A stretch of DNA of 28,102 nt from Candidatus Falkowiibacteriota bacterium (GTDB lineage Bacteria; Patescibacteriota; Patescibacteriia; JACRDY01). Positions 21,893-28,102 of this stretch are shown piece by piece. The DNA lies in assembly GCA_016218485.1 (NCBI GenBank), contig JACRDY010000022.1, forward strand, positions 1 through 28,102. The letters are read 5' to 3'. The first letter of the stretch is position 1, and the number at the start of each line of letters is the position of its first letter. The notes beneath the pieces were generated by a model. That model made no database searches and had not been told where the DNA came from. It was given only the letters and a program-made list of their open reading frames with translations. A program made the position numbers and the translations under genes.

Positions 21893-21922
21893 AAAAGGAC
21901 GGCCGTAATGGCCATCCTTTAA
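21893..21922 (-). terminator. pnp terminator
   Basis: On the minus strand AAAGGAtGGCC, an ATTAC loop and GGCCgTCCTTTTTG form a GC-rich stem with a T-run, starting 22 bases after the pnp stop. Confidence 0.85.
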
Positions 21923-21944
21923 GTTTAAAAGATATGTCGTAAAG

Positions 21945-24239
21945 TTATCGTTTCCACGGCTTGCGGTCGCCACTACGTCCGTTGTCGCGGCGCGGCCCGC
22001 CGTTACCTCGGTGATTATTCGGGCCGCTGGGGCGCCGGTCATCAAAGTCGCGTCCAGAGTCTTTGTAGTTCGGGTCCAGCCGTTTGATGGAGAGATTGAG
22101 TCGGCCCTGGTCGTCAACTTCTTTGACCATGACTTTGACCGTGTCGCCGATGTTCAGCACATCAGTGACTTTTTCCGTCCGGCCCGCGGCAATCTCGGAG
22201 ATGTGGACCAGGCCGTCTTTGCCCGGCAGGATTTCCACAAAGGCGCCGAAGTCCATAATCCGGACCACTTTACCCTCATAGACCTCGCCCGGCTCCGGCA
22301 CTTTGACGATGTTCTTGACCCAGTCCACCGCTTCCTGCGTTTTCGGTCCTTCCACGCCGGTGATCATCACCAGACCATCCTGCTCAATATCAATTTCTAC
22401 GCCGGTAGCGTCAATAATCTCGTTAATGATTTTGCCGCCCGGGCCGATGACATCGCGGATCTTGTCCGGGTCAATGTAGAAGGAAATAATCCGCGGCGCG
22501 TAGGGCGACAGCTCGGGTCGTGGCGCGGCCAATGTCTTTTGCATCACGTCCAGGATTTCCATCCGGCCGGTTTTAGCGCGCTCGAGCGCTCCTTTGATAA
22601 TCTCCATCGTCAGTCCGTTGGTTTTGGTGTCCATTTGCACGGCGGTGATGCCGTCGCGGGTGCCGGTGACTTTAAAGTCCATGCCGCCATCGCCATCTTC
22701 CAGGTCTTGCAGGTCGGTCAGGAGCTTGTAGTTCCCCTGCTCGTCCGAAGCCATACCAATGGCTACACCCGCTACCGGTTTCTTGATCGGCACGCCGGCA
22801 TCCATCAGCGCCAGGCTGGCGCCACAGGTAGAACCCATGGAGGAGGAGCCATTAGAGCTGAGCACTTCCGACACCACGCGGATGGTGTAGGGGAAGTCTT
22901 CTTTATTTGGCAGCACCGGCAGCAGCGCTTTCTCGGCCAACGCGCCGTGGCCAATGGCGCGGCGTCCGGGACCGCGCAGGGGTCCGGTCTCACCATAGCT
23001 GTACGGCGCGTCATTGTAGTGGTGCATGTAGCGCTTTTTGCCATCTTCTTCCATAGAGTCCAGAATTTGCTCGTCACCGGGCGAGCCGAGGGTAACGGTG
23101 GAGAGAATCTGCGTCTCGCCGCGGGCAAAGAGGGCGCTGCCGTGGGTGCGGGGTAATAAGCCGACTTCGGCTGATAGCGGCCGGATTTCGGTCAGCTTTC
23201 TGCCGTCCACGCGCTGATCTGCTGCCAGCACCGCTTTGGTGACTTGTGTTTCAATAAAATGATCAAATTCTTTTAATATTTTTTTGCGCTTGTCTTTGCC
23301 TACCTGTTTAGTCAAGAGCATCTCTTCAATCTTCTCCGCCAGGCCGTAGAGGATGGTTTTGCGCTCGCGCTTGGTGCCTTTGGGCGTATTAAAGAGGTAG
23401 GTGTCCAGGTGTTGGAGAATGAAGGCTTCCGTTTCTGTCTTGATTACTTCATATTCGGCTTCAGCTTGCTCGGCTTCGGCCGGTGTATTTTCCTCGGGGA
23501 ATTCAGCCTCAATCGCCTCTTCCTTGATTTCTGCCAGGCTGATTTTTGGTTTGCCAATTTGTTTACGGATGTCGTCAATGAACGCGGCTACTTTCTGGCC
23601 ATGCTTGATGCCAAATTCCGTGGCCGCCACAAAATCAGCCTCGCTGATTTCATTGGCCGCCACTTCAAACATCGCCACTTTACCGTCGGCAGTGACCGAA
23701 AAGGCGATATCACAGGTGGATTTTTCTTTGGCGGTGTAGGTCGGGTTGAGCACCCACTCGCCGTTGATCTGCCCGACGCGCACGCCGGCCAACGGGCCGT
23801 TCCACGGAATGTTGGAGATGTGTAGCGCGATACTGGCCGCGGTGATGGCAATAATATCCGGGTCATTCTCGCCGTCGCTGGACAGTACGGTCAGGATGGT
23901 CTGGACGTCGTTGCGCAGTACGGCCGGGAAGAGCGGGCGCAGTCCGCGGTCAATCATCCGGCCGTTGAGGATGGCCTCGTCGGTCGGGCGGCCTTCGCGC
24001 TTAATGAAGCGGCTGCCCTTAATCTTGCCGGCAGCGTACATCTTTTCTTCGTAATCAACCATCAGGGGGAAGTAGTCTACTCCCTCGTTGGGTTCGGGCC
24101 GCATGACGGCGGTCGCCAAAATGACGGTCTCGCCGTACTGGACGGTACAGCTGGCGTTGGTATGCGTCGCCAGTTTCCCGATCTCCACTTTCAGTTCGCG
24201 GCCCGCGACCGGCGTGGTAAAGGTTTTTATCTCACTCAT
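21945..24239 (-). CDS. pnp: Polynucleotide phosphorylase
   Basis: A 764-residue phosphorolytic 3'-5' exoribonuclease, a trimer in mRNA decay. Domains in order: first RNase PH-like domain (about 1-145; GSRFIKREGRPTDEAILNGR), helical linker (about 240-340, with an acidic Glu/Ala insertion EAEFPEENTPAEAEQAEAEY), second RNase PH domain (RTHGSALFARGETQ, LSSNGSSSMGSTCGASLAL, DGGMDFKVTGTRDGITAVQM), KH domain (DVIGPGGKIINEIIDATG), S1 domain (GEVYEGKVVRIMDFGAFVEI), and an Arg/Gly/Asp-rich tail. The tail could add RNA affinity. It follows rpsO in the usual order, with a NYN gene between them. Confidence 0.97.
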   Translation of the reverse strand: MSEIKTFTTPVAGRELKVEIGKLATHTNASCTVQYGETVILATAVMRPEPNEGVDYFPLMVDYEEKMYAAGKIKGSRFIKREGRPTDEAILNGRMIDRGLRPLFPAVLRNDVQTILTVLSSDGENDPDIIAITAASIALHISNIPWNGPLAGVRVGQINGEWVLNPTYTAKEKSTCDIAFSVTADGKVAMFEVAANEISEADFVAATEFGIKHGQKVAAFIDDIRKQIGKPKISLAEIKEEAIEAEFPEENTPAEAEQAEAEYEVIKTETEAFILQHLDTYLFNTPKGTKRERKTILYGLAEKIEEMLLTKQVGKDKRKKILKEFDHFIETQVTKAVLAADQRVDGRKLTEIRPLSAEVGLLPRTHGSALFARGETQILSTVTLGSPGDEQILDSMEEDGKKRYMHHYNDAPYSYGETGPLRGPGRRAIGHGALAEKALLPVLPNKEDFPYTIRVVSEVLSSNGSSSMGSTCGASLALMDAGVPIKKPVAGVAIGMASDEQGNYKLLTDLQDLEDGDGGMDFKVTGTRDGITAVQMDTKTNGLTMEIIKGALERAKTGRMEILDVMQKTLAAPRPELSPYAPRIISFYIDPDKIRDVIGPGGKIINEIIDATGVEIDIEQDGLVMITGVEGPKTQEAVDWVKNIVKVPEPGEVYEGKVVRIMDFGAFVEILPGKDGLVHISEIAAGRTEKVTDVLNIGDTVKVMVKEVDDQGRLNLSIKRLDPNYKDSGRDFDDRRPSGPNNHRGNGGPRRDNGRSGDRKPWKR

Positions 24240-24359
24240 AATGTTCGTTAGGTCCGGCCGCGGAGTTGTTGGTATATTTCTGACTACTAATAATATTAGT
24301 AAGCCAGTCTAGGTACCAGCAACGGTTGCTCACCGGTATGAATTAATTATTTAGACACA

Positions 24360-24555
24360 GATGCCAAGGTTAAAAGTTCAAAATCCCCTCCTTCGTCCCG
24401 TTGGGACTTCGGCGGGCAGGCAAGTTCAAATCAAGTTCAAAATCCCCCGCCTGCCAGCGCAGCAACTGGCGGGCAGGCAAGTTCAAAAGGTCCACCGTTG
24501 GTATCTTTTGAACTTTGTCATTGGGCATTGATTTGAACTTTTAACTTTTTCGCTT
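24360..24555. repeat. Composite repeat block between NYN gene and pnp
   Basis: This fills the 328-base gap upstream of pnp. GTTAAAAGTTCAAAAT-type units on the left pair with GAACTTTTAAC-type units on the right (about 24372-24390 and 24534-24548). Two GC-rich GCGGGCAGGCAAGTTCAAA inserts with their own hairpins lie in between. This is the TTCAAAGTTC family also seen around the S23 gene. No promoter I trust is visible for pnp. Confidence 0.75.
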
Positions 24556-24567
24556 TGTTATCCGTGT

Positions 24568-25089
24568 TTATTTCTTTATAAAAGTACGAGTGCGAATCAA
24601 ATACTTGCCCGGATTATCATCCATATTGATGAAGTCATCCGCCGCTTCAATCAGCTTGCTGGAAGTAGTTTTGCCAAAGGCCAGGACTTCCACGAAACAG
24701 CCCTTGTTCTCTTGCAAATACTTGACCATCGGGATGAAGTCGCCGTCGCCGCAGACCAGCACTACCGCGTCCAGCTTGTCGGCCATTTTGATGGCGTCCA
24801 CCGCAATGCCGACGTCCCAGTCGCCCTTCTTGACCCCGCTGAAAAAGATCTGCAGGTCCTTACTGGCCACTTCAAAACCTTGTTTGTCCAGCGCATCAAA
24901 GAAGCCCACTTCATCGCGACTTTCGGACTTGATAACATAGGCAATGGCACGGATTAGCTTACGGCCGGCCACGGCGGTTTTCAAAATCTCTTTGAAGTTC
25001 ACGTTGGCCTTATACAAATTTTTGGCGGACCAGTACATGTTTTGGGTGTCGACGAAGACGCCGACCCGTTGGTCTAGGTGTTTTGTCAT
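24568..25089 (-). CDS. NYN-domain (LabA/DUF88-like) putative ribonuclease
   Basis: A 173-residue PIN-like NYN domain protein. The acidic metal-site residues are in place: VGVFVDTQNMYWSAK (9-23), GDWDVGIAVDAIKMADKLD and AVVLVCGDGDFIPMVKYLQE, then EVLAFGKTTSSKLIEAADDF. Proteins of this type are metal-dependent nucleases or RNA-binding regulators. It sits between rpsO and pnp on the same strand, where these two genes are often neighbours, which hints at a role in RNA processing or decay; that link is inference. It starts at ATG 25089 without a clear Shine-Dalgarno. Confidence 0.88.
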   Translation of the reverse strand: MTKHLDQRVGVFVDTQNMYWSAKNLYKANVNFKEILKTAVAGRKLIRAIAYVIKSESRDEVGFFDALDKQGFEVASKDLQIFFSGVKKGDWDVGIAVDAIKMADKLDAVVLVCGDGDFIPMVKYLQENKGCFVEVLAFGKTTSSKLIEAADDFINMDDNPGKYLIRTRTFIKK

Positions 25090-25094
25090 AATAA

Positions 25095-25136
25095 TAGCAA
25101 ATAGCGATTAGCCAATAGCGAATAGTAAACAGCTAT
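25095..25136. repeat. Short AATAGCRAATAGC repeats
   Basis: Five imperfect copies of AATAGC(A/G)AATAG/TTAGCCAATAG units lie directly before the NYN gene. The same units recur upstream of rpsO at 25637-25685, so rpsO is bracketed by direct copies. Confidence 0.65.
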
Positions 25137-25163
25137 GAGCAAAAATCATTTTTTAAAATACGC

Positions 25164-25184
25164 AACCCCGCGAGAGGCGGGGTT
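25164..25184 (-). terminator. rpsO terminator
   Basis: On the minus strand AACCCCGC, a CTCTC loop and GCGGGGTT form a perfect eight-pair stem 11 bases after the stop, followed by GCGTATTTT. It separates rpsO from the NYN gene. Confidence 0.85.
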
Positions 25185-25194
25185 GGGAAATAGA

Positions 25195-25560
25195 TTATTC
25201 GTCTTCTTTCTTTTCTGCCACCTCTGCGACTTCTTCTTCTATGGGCAAGGCCAGGTCATCTTCTGCCGCGGCCGCTTCATCTTCTGTTTCTTTGGCGACT
25301 TTGAGCTTGAGCGTCTTGACCAGCTCTTCCCAGGCTTTCGTGTCTTCTTTTCGTAAATACTTGAGGAGCTTCTTGCGCTCATTGACTTTCTTCAGGAGGC
25401 CTTTGCGGGAAGAATAGTCGTGGTGGTGCATTTTCAAGTGCTTGGTCAGCTCTTTGACCTCTTCGGTCAAAATGGCGATCTGCACCTGCGCGCTGCCGGT
25501 ATCGCTCTTGTGCGTTTGGAATTTGGCAATGATCCGGTCTTTCTTAAGTTTACTTAGCAT
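25195..25560 (-). CDS. rpsO: Ribosomal protein uS15 with acidic C-terminal tail
   Basis: Small-subunit ribosomal protein S15, which binds the 16S rRNA central domain and bridges to the large subunit. The family core is complete: KFQTHKSDTGSAQVQIAILT, ELTKHLKMHHHDYSSRKGLL and ERKKLLKYLRKEDTKAWEEL. I start at MLSKLKKDR (25560), matching the family; an ATG six codons upstream (25578) is possible. S15 is normally about 89 residues, whereas this is 121: after LKLKVAKETE a tail of about 30 Glu/Asp/Ala residues follows (EDEAAAAEDDLALPIEEEVA). It has its own promoter and terminator. Confidence 0.96.
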   Translation of the reverse strand: MLSKLKKDRIIAKFQTHKSDTGSAQVQIAILTEEVKELTKHLKMHHHDYSSRKGLLKKVNERKKLLKYLRKEDTKAWEELVKTLKLKVAKETEDEAAAAEDDLALPIEEEVAEVAEKKEDE

Positions 25561-25636
25561 AGGGGTAATATGGTTCACGACGGATTACCGAGTTGGGCTC
25601 TGCCGAGGCCGAACCAAGTAAGCGTCCTTAATTAGT

Positions 25637-25685
25637 AGCAAATAGCGAATAGCACTTAGCCAATAGCACTTAGCCAATAGCGTAA
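25637..25685. repeat. Tandem 15-bp repeat in the rpsO leader
   Basis: GCACTTAGCCAATAG occurs twice in tandem (about 25650-25679), preceded by AATAGCGAATA units. It lies between the rpsO promoter and start, so it is transcribed. Confidence 0.75.
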
Positions 25686-25698
25686 CTAAGCTTGGGCT

Positions 25699-25727
25699 AG
25701 TATAACACGGGGTTTTGGATTGGTCAA
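25699..25727 (-). promoter_or_regulatory. rpsO promoter
   Basis: On the minus strand TTGACC (25727-25722), a 17-base spacer and TATACT (25704-25699). The leader would be about 130 bases, enough for S15 autoregulation, though I see no clear S15-binding pseudoknot. Confidence 0.75.
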
Positions 25728-25784
25728 ATGGTTGAGAGAGTATTCCTGCGGCGTGTACTACCTTGACAGGAAGGTGCTGGACTC
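25726..25784. repeat. Structured repeat, copy B (GTGTACTACC element)
   Basis: Matches 10404-10463 over about 57 bases with few changes. It includes TTCCTG/CAGGAA arms and the plus-strand frame W-L-R-E-Y-S-C-G-V-Y-Y-L-D-R-K-V-L-D, ending in TAA a few codons later. It abuts the -35 of rpsO on its upstream side, just as copy A lies upstream of the hppA -35. Confidence 0.7.
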
Positions 25785-25805
25785 CGCTGTACTGTAACGG
25801 GGTGT

Positions 25806-25961
25806 TTTTAGTTTAGAAAGATTTTAACTAGCAGTTGTTATGATTAAGCTGAAAACCCCCTCCTGTCCTCCCCCTTATGAATAAGGGGGAGAGACCGTCA
25901 TGTCACGCTCGGGGGTGAAAAGCACGTCTCCTCCCCTTGCGAGGTCCCCGCATAATGCGGG
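25806..25961. mobile_element. MITE-like element, copy 2 (truncated, with shared flank)
   Basis: The inverse of 15894-16080. It contains the shared 48-base flank (25806-25853), the AACCCCCTCCTGTCC terminus at 25854, the CCCCCTTATgaATAAGGGGG palindrome and most of the second palindrome. It stops at about 25961, where purH sequence begins, so the outer terminal repeat is missing. Confidence 0.75.
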
Positions 25962-26194
25962 CGGCGGCCAAGAATTTTCTACGGGTCGGCGTGGTGGTGG
26001 ATCCGGCGATGTATCCGGCACTGATCCAGCACCTGCGGGACAATAACGGCTGTCTGACTCCCTGATTCCGTCTGATGCTTGCCCGTCAGGCCTTTGCCGT
26101 GATGGCGGCGTATGAGGCCTCAATCGCCGAGTACTTTGCTGGCCTGCGCAGCAGGGAAGGCAATGCGCTAGGGTGCTACGAAATCGTAGAGTGA
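25961..26194 (+). pseudogene. purH: Truncated purH remnant with in-frame stop
   Basis: The plus frame from 25961 reads AAAKNFLRVGVVVDPAMYPA, then LIQHLRDNNGCLTP, a TGA (26063-26065), then FRLMLARQAFAVMAAYEASI and AEYFAGL, to a stop at 26192-26194. This matches the AAKNF..V.VVVDP region of PurH, the bifunctional AICAR formyltransferase/IMP cyclohydrolase, which normally has over 500 residues. Only about 77 codons remain, joined directly to a truncated MITE-like repeat. The frame is otherwise unbroken, so decay is recent or the piece was imported. It ends in a non-family tail (LRSREGNALGCYEIVE). A good terminator follows. Confidence 0.85.
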
Positions 26195-26218
26195 CCGCCA
26201 TCATTTTCACGAGAGTTT

Positions 26219-26259
26219 CACGTCCCGCTGGGTCAGACCTGGCGGGACGTTCGCGTTTT
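26219..26259 (+). terminator. Terminator after the purH remnant
   Basis: CGTCCCGC (26221-26228) and GCGGGACG (26242-26249) form a perfect eight-pair stem, followed by TTCGCGTTTT. It is probably the original terminator of the purH transcript. Confidence 0.8.
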
Positions 26260-26351
26260 GCTTGCGGGTTTGGTTCAAGTGTCGTAAAATATTAAGAGAC
26301 AGATTAAATCACAGATTACACAGATAGCACAGATAAATACCGATAGGTTTT

Positions 26352-27356
26352 ATGGCAGGGAAGGTTTCACAATTGATCACCGACTTTCTGGAATATCTGG
26401 AAATAGAGCGCGGGCGCAGTGCGCTGACCATCCGCAATTATGATTTCTATTTGCGGCGGTTTTTGACTTTTGCTGAAGGTAAAAAGAAACATTTGGCCGT
26501 TGGTGACATTGACAGCGCGCTGGTGCGTCAGTATCGCCTGTTCCTGAACCGCGCCACGGACGAGCACGGCAAGAGCCTAAAGAAGAGCACGCAGAACTAC
26601 CACCTGATCGCCCTGCGGACATTCCTGAAATATTTGGCCAAAAACGATATTCAATCGTTGGCGCCGGAGAAAATAGAGCTGGCCAAACAGTCCGAGCGTC
26701 AGATCGAATATATGGAAGGCGGCGACCTGGAGAAATTCCTGGAGGCGCCGATTGAATTCACGGAGAGCGAGATCGTGAAGCTGCGCGACAAGGCGATCCT
26801 GGAGACCTTTTTCTCCACCGGCCTGCGCGTGTCAGAATTGGTTAATTTGAAAAAAGATCAGGTTAATTTGAACAAAGAAGAATTTACGGTCAGGGGTAAA
26901 GGCGACAAGCTGCGGATTGTATTCCTGTCCAACCAAGCCAAGCACTGGATCAAGCAGTATCTGGAGCGGCGGAGTGATATGTCGCCGTATGTATTTGTTA
27001 GCCATGATCGGGCGGGGAAATCACGAGAACATGAAAACACAAGAACACAAGAACACGAGAACATGAAAACAAAACAGAGGGATGTGTTGGCGGAGATAGA
27101 GCATTTGACGCCGCGGTCAGTGCAGCGATTGGTCCAGAAATACGCGCGTCTGGCCGGCATTACCAAGAAGATCACGCCGCACACGCTGCGGCACAGCTTT
27201 GCTACCGATCTGCTGACTGGCGGGGCGGACATTCGCAGCGTGCAAACCATGCTTGGCCATTCGTCCATCACCACCACGCAGGTCTACACGCATATTGCGG
27301 ATCAGCACCTTAAAGAGGTGTATAAGGCGTTTCATGGGAGGAAGCGGGGGAAATAG
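26352..27356 (+). CDS. XerC/XerD-type tyrosine recombinase with repeat insertion
   Basis: A 334-residue site-specific recombinase; chromosomal Xer proteins resolve dimers at dif. The N-terminal SAM-like core-binding domain spans about 4-105 and the catalytic domain about 120-330. Catalytic residues are present: R159 in STGLRVSELVNL, the lysine in VRGKGDK, H277-TL-R280, H303 in MLGHSS and the nucleophile Y312 in QVYTHI. Residues 224-242 (SREHENTRTQEHENMKTKQ) are an in-frame copy of the intergenic AACACGAGAACATGAAAAC repeat, at a surface loop where Xer proteins are normally short. All catalytic residues survive, so it may still work. Housekeeping Xer is the likeliest role; an integrase is possible given the tRNAs downstream. 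Confidence 0.92.
   Translation: MAGKVSQLITDFLEYLEIERGRSALTIRNYDFYLRRFLTFAEGKKKHLAVGDIDSALVRQYRLFLNRATDEHGKSLKKSTQNYHLIALRTFLKYLAKNDIQSLAPEKIELAKQSERQIEYMEGGDLEKFLEAPIEFTESEIVKLRDKAILETFFSTGLRVSELVNLKKDQVNLNKEEFTVRGKGDKLRIVFLSNQAKHWIKQYLERRSDMSPYVFVSHDRAGKSREHENTRTQEHENMKTKQRDVLAEIEHLTPRSVQRLVQKYARLAGITKKITPHTLRHSFATDLLTGGADIRSVQTMLGHSSITTTQVYTHIADQHLKEVYKAFHGRKRGK
27021..27075. repeat. Simple repeat inside the recombinase gene
   Basis: GAACATGAAAACA occurs twice, around ACAAGAACACAAGAACACGA. The units match those in the intergenic repeats at 17727-17765, 20940-20975 and 21808-21842. The run adds about 18 codons without shifting the frame. Confidence 0.85.
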
Positions 27357-27403
27357 CGTAGAGACGCAGCATGCCGATCATCCGGTAATACCCGTAAAGC
27401 GTT

Positions 27404-27552
27404 TGGTAGAGACGCAATGCTTGCGTCTCTGGAAACGGGTAAAGACGCAAGCATTGCGTCTCTACCCGCGTCTCTGCCTGTTTCTGCGGACCGAGTTTAT
27501 TTTTGGATATTGTGGGTATTTGTTGTAGAGACGCAAGCATTGCGTCTCTACC
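27404..27552. repeat. Cluster of GTAGAGACGCAAGCATTGCG palindromes
   Basis: Three palindromic units (27405-27430, 27438-27466, 27525-27551) with sequence GTAGAGACGCAA-GC-ATTGCGTCTCTAC or a close variant. Half-units lie near 27358 and 27468. Similar GAGACGC palindromes are known as dispersed repeats in many bacteria. The block lies between the recombinase gene and the tRNA promoter. Confidence 0.85.
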
Positions 27553-27560
27553 ACCGAACG

Positions 27561-27589
27561 TTGACTTTTTCCTTAAATTACAATAGAAT
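27561..27589 (+). promoter_or_regulatory. Promoter of the tRNA cluster
   Basis: TTGACT (27561-27566), a 17-base spacer and TAGAAT (27584-27589), followed by an AT-rich start region. It is the only good promoter before the tRNAs. Confidence 0.65.
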
Positions 27590-27635
27590 AATCCGACGTT
27601 TCAATCTTGAAAATCGTTTACCAATCTGTTATTAT

Positions 27636-27732
27636 GCGCCCGTAGCTCCCCGCACCACTCACTGCGCTCGGATGCAGGGCACGCAGCTGGATACCCCGCA
27701 CAGGCCCTGGCGGGCTATGCGGGGCCATGAGC
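27636..27732 (+). pseudogene. Interrupted 5' half of a tRNA
   Basis: GCGCCCGTAGCTC (27636-27648), AGCTGGATA (27685-27693) and GAGC (27729-27732) together spell the first 26 bases of a typical tRNA, from acceptor strand through D arm. They are split by two GC-rich hairpin inserts of 36 and 35 bases. The inserts resemble each other (CCCGCAC..GATGCAGGG and CCCCGCAC..TATGCGGGG) and sit on the two sides of the D loop. No anticodon or T arm follows before tRNA-Arg, so this is a relic or scar rather than a working tRNA. Confidence 0.5.
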
Positions 27733-27753
27733 GCGCACGATGTTTTCGCCTGT

Positions 27754-27826
27754 GCCCTGGTAGCTCAACGGATAGAGCAGCACCCTTCTAAGGTGAAGGC
27801 TGCAGGTTCGATTCCTGCCCAGGGCG
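27754..27826 (+). tRNA. tRNA-Arg (anticodon UCU)
   Basis: A full cloverleaf of 73 bases: acceptor GCCCTGG/CCAGGGC, D stem GCTC/GAGC, anticodon arm with loop CTTCTAA (anticodon TCT, reads AGA and AGG), and T arm GCAGG-TTCGATT-CCTGC. The discriminator base is G. CCA is not encoded. The 27-43 pair at the foot of the anticodon stem is a G-A mismatch. Confidence 0.95.
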
Positions 27827-27851
27827 AAGGCGAGAATAAAAAAAATATCAT

Positions 27852-27926
27852 GGCGACCATGGTGTAACGGTAGCACAGGAGTTTGTGGCACTCCTGGCGA
27901 GGGTTCAACTCCCTCTGGCCGCCCCA
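27852..27926 (+). tRNA. tRNA-His (anticodon GUG)
   Basis: The encoded extra G (27852) pairs with C73, the hallmark of tRNA-His. Acceptor GCGACCA/TGGCCGC has one A-C mismatch at 4-69. The D stem is GTG/CAC, the anticodon arm GGAGT-TTGTGGC-ACTCC and the T arm GAGGG-TTCAACT-CCCTC. CCA is encoded at 27924-27926. It is 25 bases after tRNA-Arg and shares its transcript. Confidence 0.93.
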
Positions 27927-28074
27927 GTAAAGACGTTCTGTGTATGCAGGATGTTTTTATTTTTAGGACTTACGCCTTTGCCTCAAAATAGGCAAAAAGC
28001 CGATTAGTTTTTTAAACGATGGATTTTATGAGATAATAATAGCATACAAGGTAAAAACAAAAATACAATTGAAT

Positions 28075-28102
28075 ATGCAAAAACAAAAATGTTCTTTAGA
28101 GC
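28075..28102 (+). CDS. Possible 5' end of a gene (cut by the window)
   Basis: ATG at 28075 opens a frame reading MQKQKCSLE to the window edge. Upstream is AT-rich with -10-like TAATAAT (28035-28041), but no Shine-Dalgarno is at a useful distance. The gap from 27927 to 28074 otherwise holds only a TTTGCCT/AGGCAAA hairpin near 27976. Confidence 0.25.

Noticed and set aside
26063..26065. UGA read as an amino acid (recoded genome) in the purH remnant
   Set aside because: UGA ends the GGDEF gene in a typical ATGA overlap and recoding would extend it through the next gene. The fragment is also truncated, so it is a pseudogene.
27404..27552. CRISPR array
   Set aside because: The units are palindromes with irregular spacing of 8 and 58 bases, half-units at the edges and no cas genes. 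They are dispersed repeats.

Overview
The window looks like a chromosomal piece of an uncultured, small-genome bacterium, most likely Patescibacteria (Candidate Phyla Radiation). The mix of genes points that way: a CofE-like ligase, a YhhQ transporter, a membrane pyrophosphatase, a four-helix-bundle (S23) protein, a LysM/M23 peptidase, a DUF3352-like protein and a NYN protein beside rpsO and pnp, with no metabolic operons. UGA acts as a stop (the 1013..2059 gene ends in an ATGA overlap), so this is not a Gracilibacteria/Absconditabacteria code. Almost every gap between genes carries an AT-rich or palindromic inverted repeat.

Layout. 1-436: the end of a plus-strand gene, a two-way terminator and a probable minus-strand structured RNA. 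504-4405 (minus): phosphodiesterase, diguanylate cyclase, endonuclease IV, trigger factor. 4604-7230 (minus): CofE-like ligase overlapping a queuosine-precursor transporter, then an aromatic amino acid permease. 7489-10168: an 85-residue orphan protein, a fossil hppA 3' end, and intact hppA. 10493-12160: a retron/group II-like reverse transcriptase with a YADN active site, behind a structured ~375-nt leader. 12406-13749 (plus): LysM/M23 peptidase, apparently starting at ATT. 13814-14295: an S23 gene bracketed by a perfect 41-bp inverted repeat. 14327-16951 (minus): YifB/ComM, a MITE-like repeat, lspA and a DksA/TraR protein. 17172-17604: a second probable structured RNA with a near-consensus promoter. 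17851-19278: a DUF3352-like protein. 19389-20894: two self-contained orphan genes. 21004-25727 (minus): a hypothetical protein, pnp, NYN protein, rpsO. 25726-26259: repeat copies and a truncated purH with an in-frame stop. 26352-27356: a XerC/D-type recombinase carrying the intergenic repeat in frame. 27405-27926: palindromes, a broken tRNA-like 5' half, tRNA-Arg(UCU) and tRNA-His(GUG).

How it fits together: housekeeping functions dominate (translation, RNA decay, DNA repair, protein export and folding, membrane energetics). Accessory content is concentrated at the reverse transcriptase locus, the S23 element, the two orphan genes and the purH/recombinase/tRNA stretch. Gene relics (hppA tail, purH tail, tRNA half) and repeats inside genes show a genome being remodelled by small repeats. 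The best candidates for something undescribed are the reverse transcriptase with its leader, the two promoter-to-terminator RNA loci, and the repeat-bracketed S23 gene.
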